Source of the DNA: Gp13-AA77 sp035578005
Lineage (GTDB): Bacteria > Acidobacteriota > Terriglobia > UBA7540
Direction: 5' to 3'
Assembly (NCBI GenBank): GCA_035578005.1
Contig: DATJYK010000312.1
Location: forward strand, 1-34,427
DNA: 34,427 nt
The first letter of the stretch is position 1, and every line of letters begins with the position of its first letter. A program made the translations under genes and the position numbers. Below the pieces are notes generated by a model that was not told the DNA's origin, searched no databases, and was given only the letters and a program-made list of their open reading frames with translations. Positions 32,024-34,427 of the stretch are shown in pieces.

Positions 32024-34075
32024 CTAGATTCCGGCTTCCCTCATCCGGATGATCTGCTGCACCGTCAAATTGTGTATACCGTTTTCATTGAGCTTGCGGA
32101 TATAAGGGCCGTCCACGCCGTTGTCCCGCAGTTGCTCGTACTGGTCCGCCGAAAGGCCGGGGTAACCCGCGGCCTTAATTTGGTTGATGAAGTCCGGGGT
32201 CACGCCGTGATCGCGCAGCCGCACCAGGTCCGTCATCGGAAGACTGGAAAAACCGGCGGCTTTCATGCCACGCACATACGCGCCGTCCACGCCGTGATCT
32301 CGCAGTTGGGTCAGCGCGTCAGCCTTTAGCCCGCTGTAACCCGCGTCCTTCATTTCGGTAATGTACTTGGCGTCCACGCCGTGGTCTCGCAGGCGCACGG
32401 CTTCATCGAGCGAAGGATTTTCGATGCCGCCGGCTTTCAGGCCGCTCAGGTATTGGGGTCCCACACCGTGATCGCGCGCTTCGATCAACTGTTTCAGGTT
32501 GAGCCCACTATACCCCGCGGCCTTCATCCCGGCGATGTAATCCGGCGTCACACCGTGGTCACGCAGCGTGATCAACTGCTCCGGTTTGAGGTCGCGGTAG
32601 CCCGCCTGCTGCACGCCACGCACGAATTCGGGCGTAACGCCGTGCCTCTTCAGATCGATTAACTGATCGACGGTCAGATTGCGATAGCCAGCCGCCACCA
32701 TACCGCTCAGGAAATCCGAGCTGTCGCCGGAACGGCTCGACGGCGCCACGGCCGGTTGAGCCGCCTGCGGCGTGGGCGACTCGCTGCTCCCGGGTGCAGT
32801 AGACGATTGGCCCGCCCGCGCCGCTGTTGGGGCAGGAGTAGGGGATTGATCGCCCTCGGCGGCAGCAGTAGATGCAATCTCAGGTTGGGCTTGGGGGGCG
32901 GGGCTTGCGTGCTGCGGCCCCGGTGCAGTCGTTGCCCTGGGCGCCGGTTGCGGTTGCGGCGCACCCGCTTGCGCTACGCCCGCTTCGGCCACCGCTGAGG
33001 ATTCTTCAATGTTTACCACTGACGCCACCGGCTGCTCGGCCCTTGCGCGGGCGGTGGAATAGAAGCCGGCTAGCACCAGAGCCACAACCGCGACGCCAGC
33101 CACGGCAGAAAGCCAAGACGGCCCGCGGCGGTCGTCGGCCTCGTTCGCGCGCAGAAGACGCTGAATCCGGAACAGTAAAGATCCGCCATTCGCGGCCAGG
33201 GCGAATGAGGTCTGGCCCGCGCGAGACTGCTCCAGGTCCACCAGTGCCCGCGCGTAGATCACGCGATCGCCACAGGCTTCAGCCGCCAGGTCATCGCAGC
33301 AATTCTCGCGCTCGATGCGAATCTGCTTAGACACCCACCACACGGCGGGGTGGTAAAACAACAGAGTGTCCACCACCGACTGCAGGAGATTTACCAGATA
33401 ATCATGCCGCCGAATATGCGCCAGCTCGTGCGCCAGCACAGCTTCAAGGGCAGAAGGTTCAAGACCGGCCAACGCTGCAGCCGGCATCAGGATCACCGGA
33501 CGAAGCCAGCCGATGACGCTGGGTGCCTGAGCCAAACGGCTTATCGAGAGGCGGACCGGCAACGAGACGGAAATGCGCCGCTTCACACTTTGCAGTGCGA
33601 TCTCCCACTCAGGCGGGACGGAACGCGAGACGCTTCGTCGCAAGCGGCGCAGGTAGGCAAGCGCTGCCATCCAGCGGACGGTCAACAGCATTACGCCTGC
33701 TATCCAGATGCCGACGACCCACGGCAAGAGAGGAGTGACGGATTCCTGAAAGTTCGGACCCAGCGTCACAGGCGCCGCGCGGTCAGATGCCGGCAACAGA
33801 GCGGCGGCACCCGCTTGCACCCAGTTTGTACCCGCCGAATCCGACGGTTGCGCCATTGAGATAACAAACGTCAGCACCGGCAGCGCCAGCAGTACGAGCA
33901 GAAAGAGGCAGCTTACGGCGTAGCGGACTCGCGCCGTGGAGCCGCGCAACAGCACTTTGCACCCCGCCAGCGCCAGCGCAACCAACGCGCCCTGCCATAG
34001 AAAATGGATCAGCGCCCAGCCGAGCGCCTGGAACGGACGTTCCGCCAGCAGATTCTGTATGTAACTAATGTCCAT
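32024..34075 (-). CDS. M56/BlaR1-like membrane metallopeptidase with C-terminal 29-residue repeats
   Basis: A 683-residue protein. Three N-terminal helices (about 14-36, 52-74, 116-138) precede the zinc peptidase core with HELAH at 216-220, plus ENCCDDLA further on (the conserved third-ligand region). A fourth helix (320-342) places the rest outside the cytoplasm. A Pro/Ala/Gln-rich linker (about 360-450) leads to seven 29-residue repeats and an 18-residue stub (463-683), centred on RDHGV or RDNGV. BlaR1 relatives sense a ligand outside and cut a cytosolic BlaI repressor. Here the outer sensor is this repeat array, not a penicillin-binding domain. No blaI is in the window; one could lie beyond 34427. 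GGAGAAG before the ATG at 34075 fixes the start. Confidence 0.87.
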   Translation of the reverse strand: MDISYIQNLLAERPFQALGWALIHFLWQGALVALALAGCKVLLRGSTARVRYAVSCLFLLVLLALPVLTFVISMAQPSDSAGTNWVQAGAAALLPASDRAAPVTLGPNFQESVTPLLPWVVGIWIAGVMLLTVRWMAALAYLRRLRRSVSRSVPPEWEIALQSVKRRISVSLPVRLSISRLAQAPSVIGWLRPVILMPAAALAGLEPSALEAVLAHELAHIRRHDYLVNLLQSVVDTLLFYHPAVWWVSKQIRIERENCCDDLAAEACGDRVIYARALVDLEQSRAGQTSFALAANGGSLLFRIQRLLRANEADDRRGPSWLSAVAGVAVVALVLAGFYSTARARAEQPVASVVNIEESSAVAEAGVAQAGAPQPQPAPRATTAPGPQHASPAPQAQPEIASTAAAEGDQSPTPAPTAARAGQSSTAPGSSESPTPQAAQPAVAPSSRSGDSSDFLSGMVAAGYRNLTVDQLIDLKRHGVTPEFVRGVQQAGYRDLKPEQLITLRDHGVTPDYIAGMKAAGYSGLNLKQLIEARDHGVGPQYLSGLKAGGIENPSLDEAVRLRDHGVDAKYITEMKDAGYSGLKADALTQLRDHGVDGAYVRGMKAAGFSSLPMTDLVRLRDHGVTPDFINQIKAAGYPGLSADQYEQLRDNGVDGPYIRKLNENGIHNLTVQQIIRMREAGI

Positions 34076-34149
34076 TTTGCTTCTCCGCCCGCAAGATTTC
34101 TTCGAACTCCCCGGCCTCGCCAAGCGATTCCTCGCTCTAGCCCGCACTT

Positions 34150-34291
34150 CTCACCACGATTCGAAAAGGGCGGGGCTTCAGCCTGGCTTCAGCCCCGCCG
34201 TTACAACGTCGGTTTGATATTTGAACACCAAGGTTGCGATTTCGCAGGATTCGGCGGGGCTGAAGCCCCGCCCTTTTCGAATCGTCGTGAG
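34150..34291. mobile_element. Palindromic element lacking the nested insert
   Basis: A 142-bp unit with inverted ends CTCACCACGATTCGAAAAGG then GCGGGGCTTCAG. The core matches 31794-32001 (CGTCGGTTTGATATTTGA...GCGATTTCGCAGG) but without the nested palindrome. The duplicated GGCTTCAGCC tract sits in the left arm here, and in the right arm in the other copy. Confidence 0.8.
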
Positions 34292-34376
34292 TCGTCATGT
34301 CGCTTCGCGACACCCCGAAGCATGAAAATGCCCGTGAGTCCTCATGTCGCTTCGCGACACCCCGAAGGCATGAAAA
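34287..34376. repeat. Direct repeat with internal hairpin, period 47
   Basis: Two copies of a unit (34287-34330 and 34334-34376) containing TCATGTCGCTTCGCGACACC then CCGAAG(G)CATGAAAA. Each copy has a TGTCGC-TTC-GCGACA stem. The first copy overlaps the end of the palindromic element. It lies in the upstream region of the M56 gene. Confidence 0.65.
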
Positions 34377-34427
34377 AAAATGGCGCTATCGAGGCGAAGA
34401 GGCGCTCGTTCGAAAACAAAGCACTTA

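Larger units (their letters stand above)
34076..34427. other. Upstream region of the M56 gene, repeats only
   Basis: Holds the palindromic element and the direct repeat noted separately. The last 50 bases, AT-richer with an A-run, show nothing recognisable. A regulator gene such as blaI, often placed upstream of blaR1-type genes, is not seen. Confidence 0.4.

Overview
The window looks like a GC-rich chromosomal segment of a soil-type Acidobacteriota bacterium. This placement is inference. It rests on an orphan MacB/FtsX-type permease with two fused halves (the 'acidobacterial duplicated orphan permease' type), an M56/BlaR1-like peptidase ending in a long 29-residue repeat array, a protein with an N-terminal NxxNxxxSxGPxTPEG motif, and many palindromic interspersed repeats. 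No rRNA or tRNA gene was seen.

Layout. (1) 1-944 is mostly non-coding, with a frameshifted PIN-domain remnant. (2) 945-4290 holds four pseudopilin-like genes (TadE, TadG/vWA, TadE, TadE). (3) 4725-6164 is a sigma-54 activator with a degenerate receiver. (4) 6187-11632 is a chain of four overlapping genes: a squalene-cyclase-like toroid protein, a DUF362 protein, a polytopic membrane protein and a GT-C-like glycosyltransferase. A convergent paralogue of the last gene follows (11550-13493, minus). (5) 13824-15974 (minus) has an acidobacterial-type hypothetical protein and a secreted DUF1080 protein. (6) 16916-24935 is the core Tad/Flp pilus operon: flp pilin, prepilin peptidase, CpaB, secretin CpaC, CpaE/TadZ, ATPase CpaF/TadA, TadB and TadC. 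A 31-aa membrane peptide, a DUF192 protein, a small membrane-anchored protein and a winged-helix/AAA ATPase follow it. (7) 27331-34075 (minus) has three genes sharing one 29-residue repeat, with an orphan ABC permease between them.

How it fits together. Pseudopilins, pilin, peptidase, secretin, ATPase and platform proteins make an almost complete Tad pilus machine. It is split in two by about 12 kb of unrelated envelope or glycosylation genes. A sigma-54-like -24/-12 element precedes flp, and a sigma-54 activator is encoded beside the pseudopilins, so the two may be linked.

The most unusual signal is the density of palindromic mobile-looking repeats. At least four copies share one terminal inverted repeat but carry different cores. 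One copy sits in frame inside a glycosyltransferase gene, and a different palindrome sits in frame inside a tadE gene. One copy carries a second palindrome nested in it, and another copy keeps the matching empty site. A short MITE-like element after flp is flanked by an 11-bp direct repeat.
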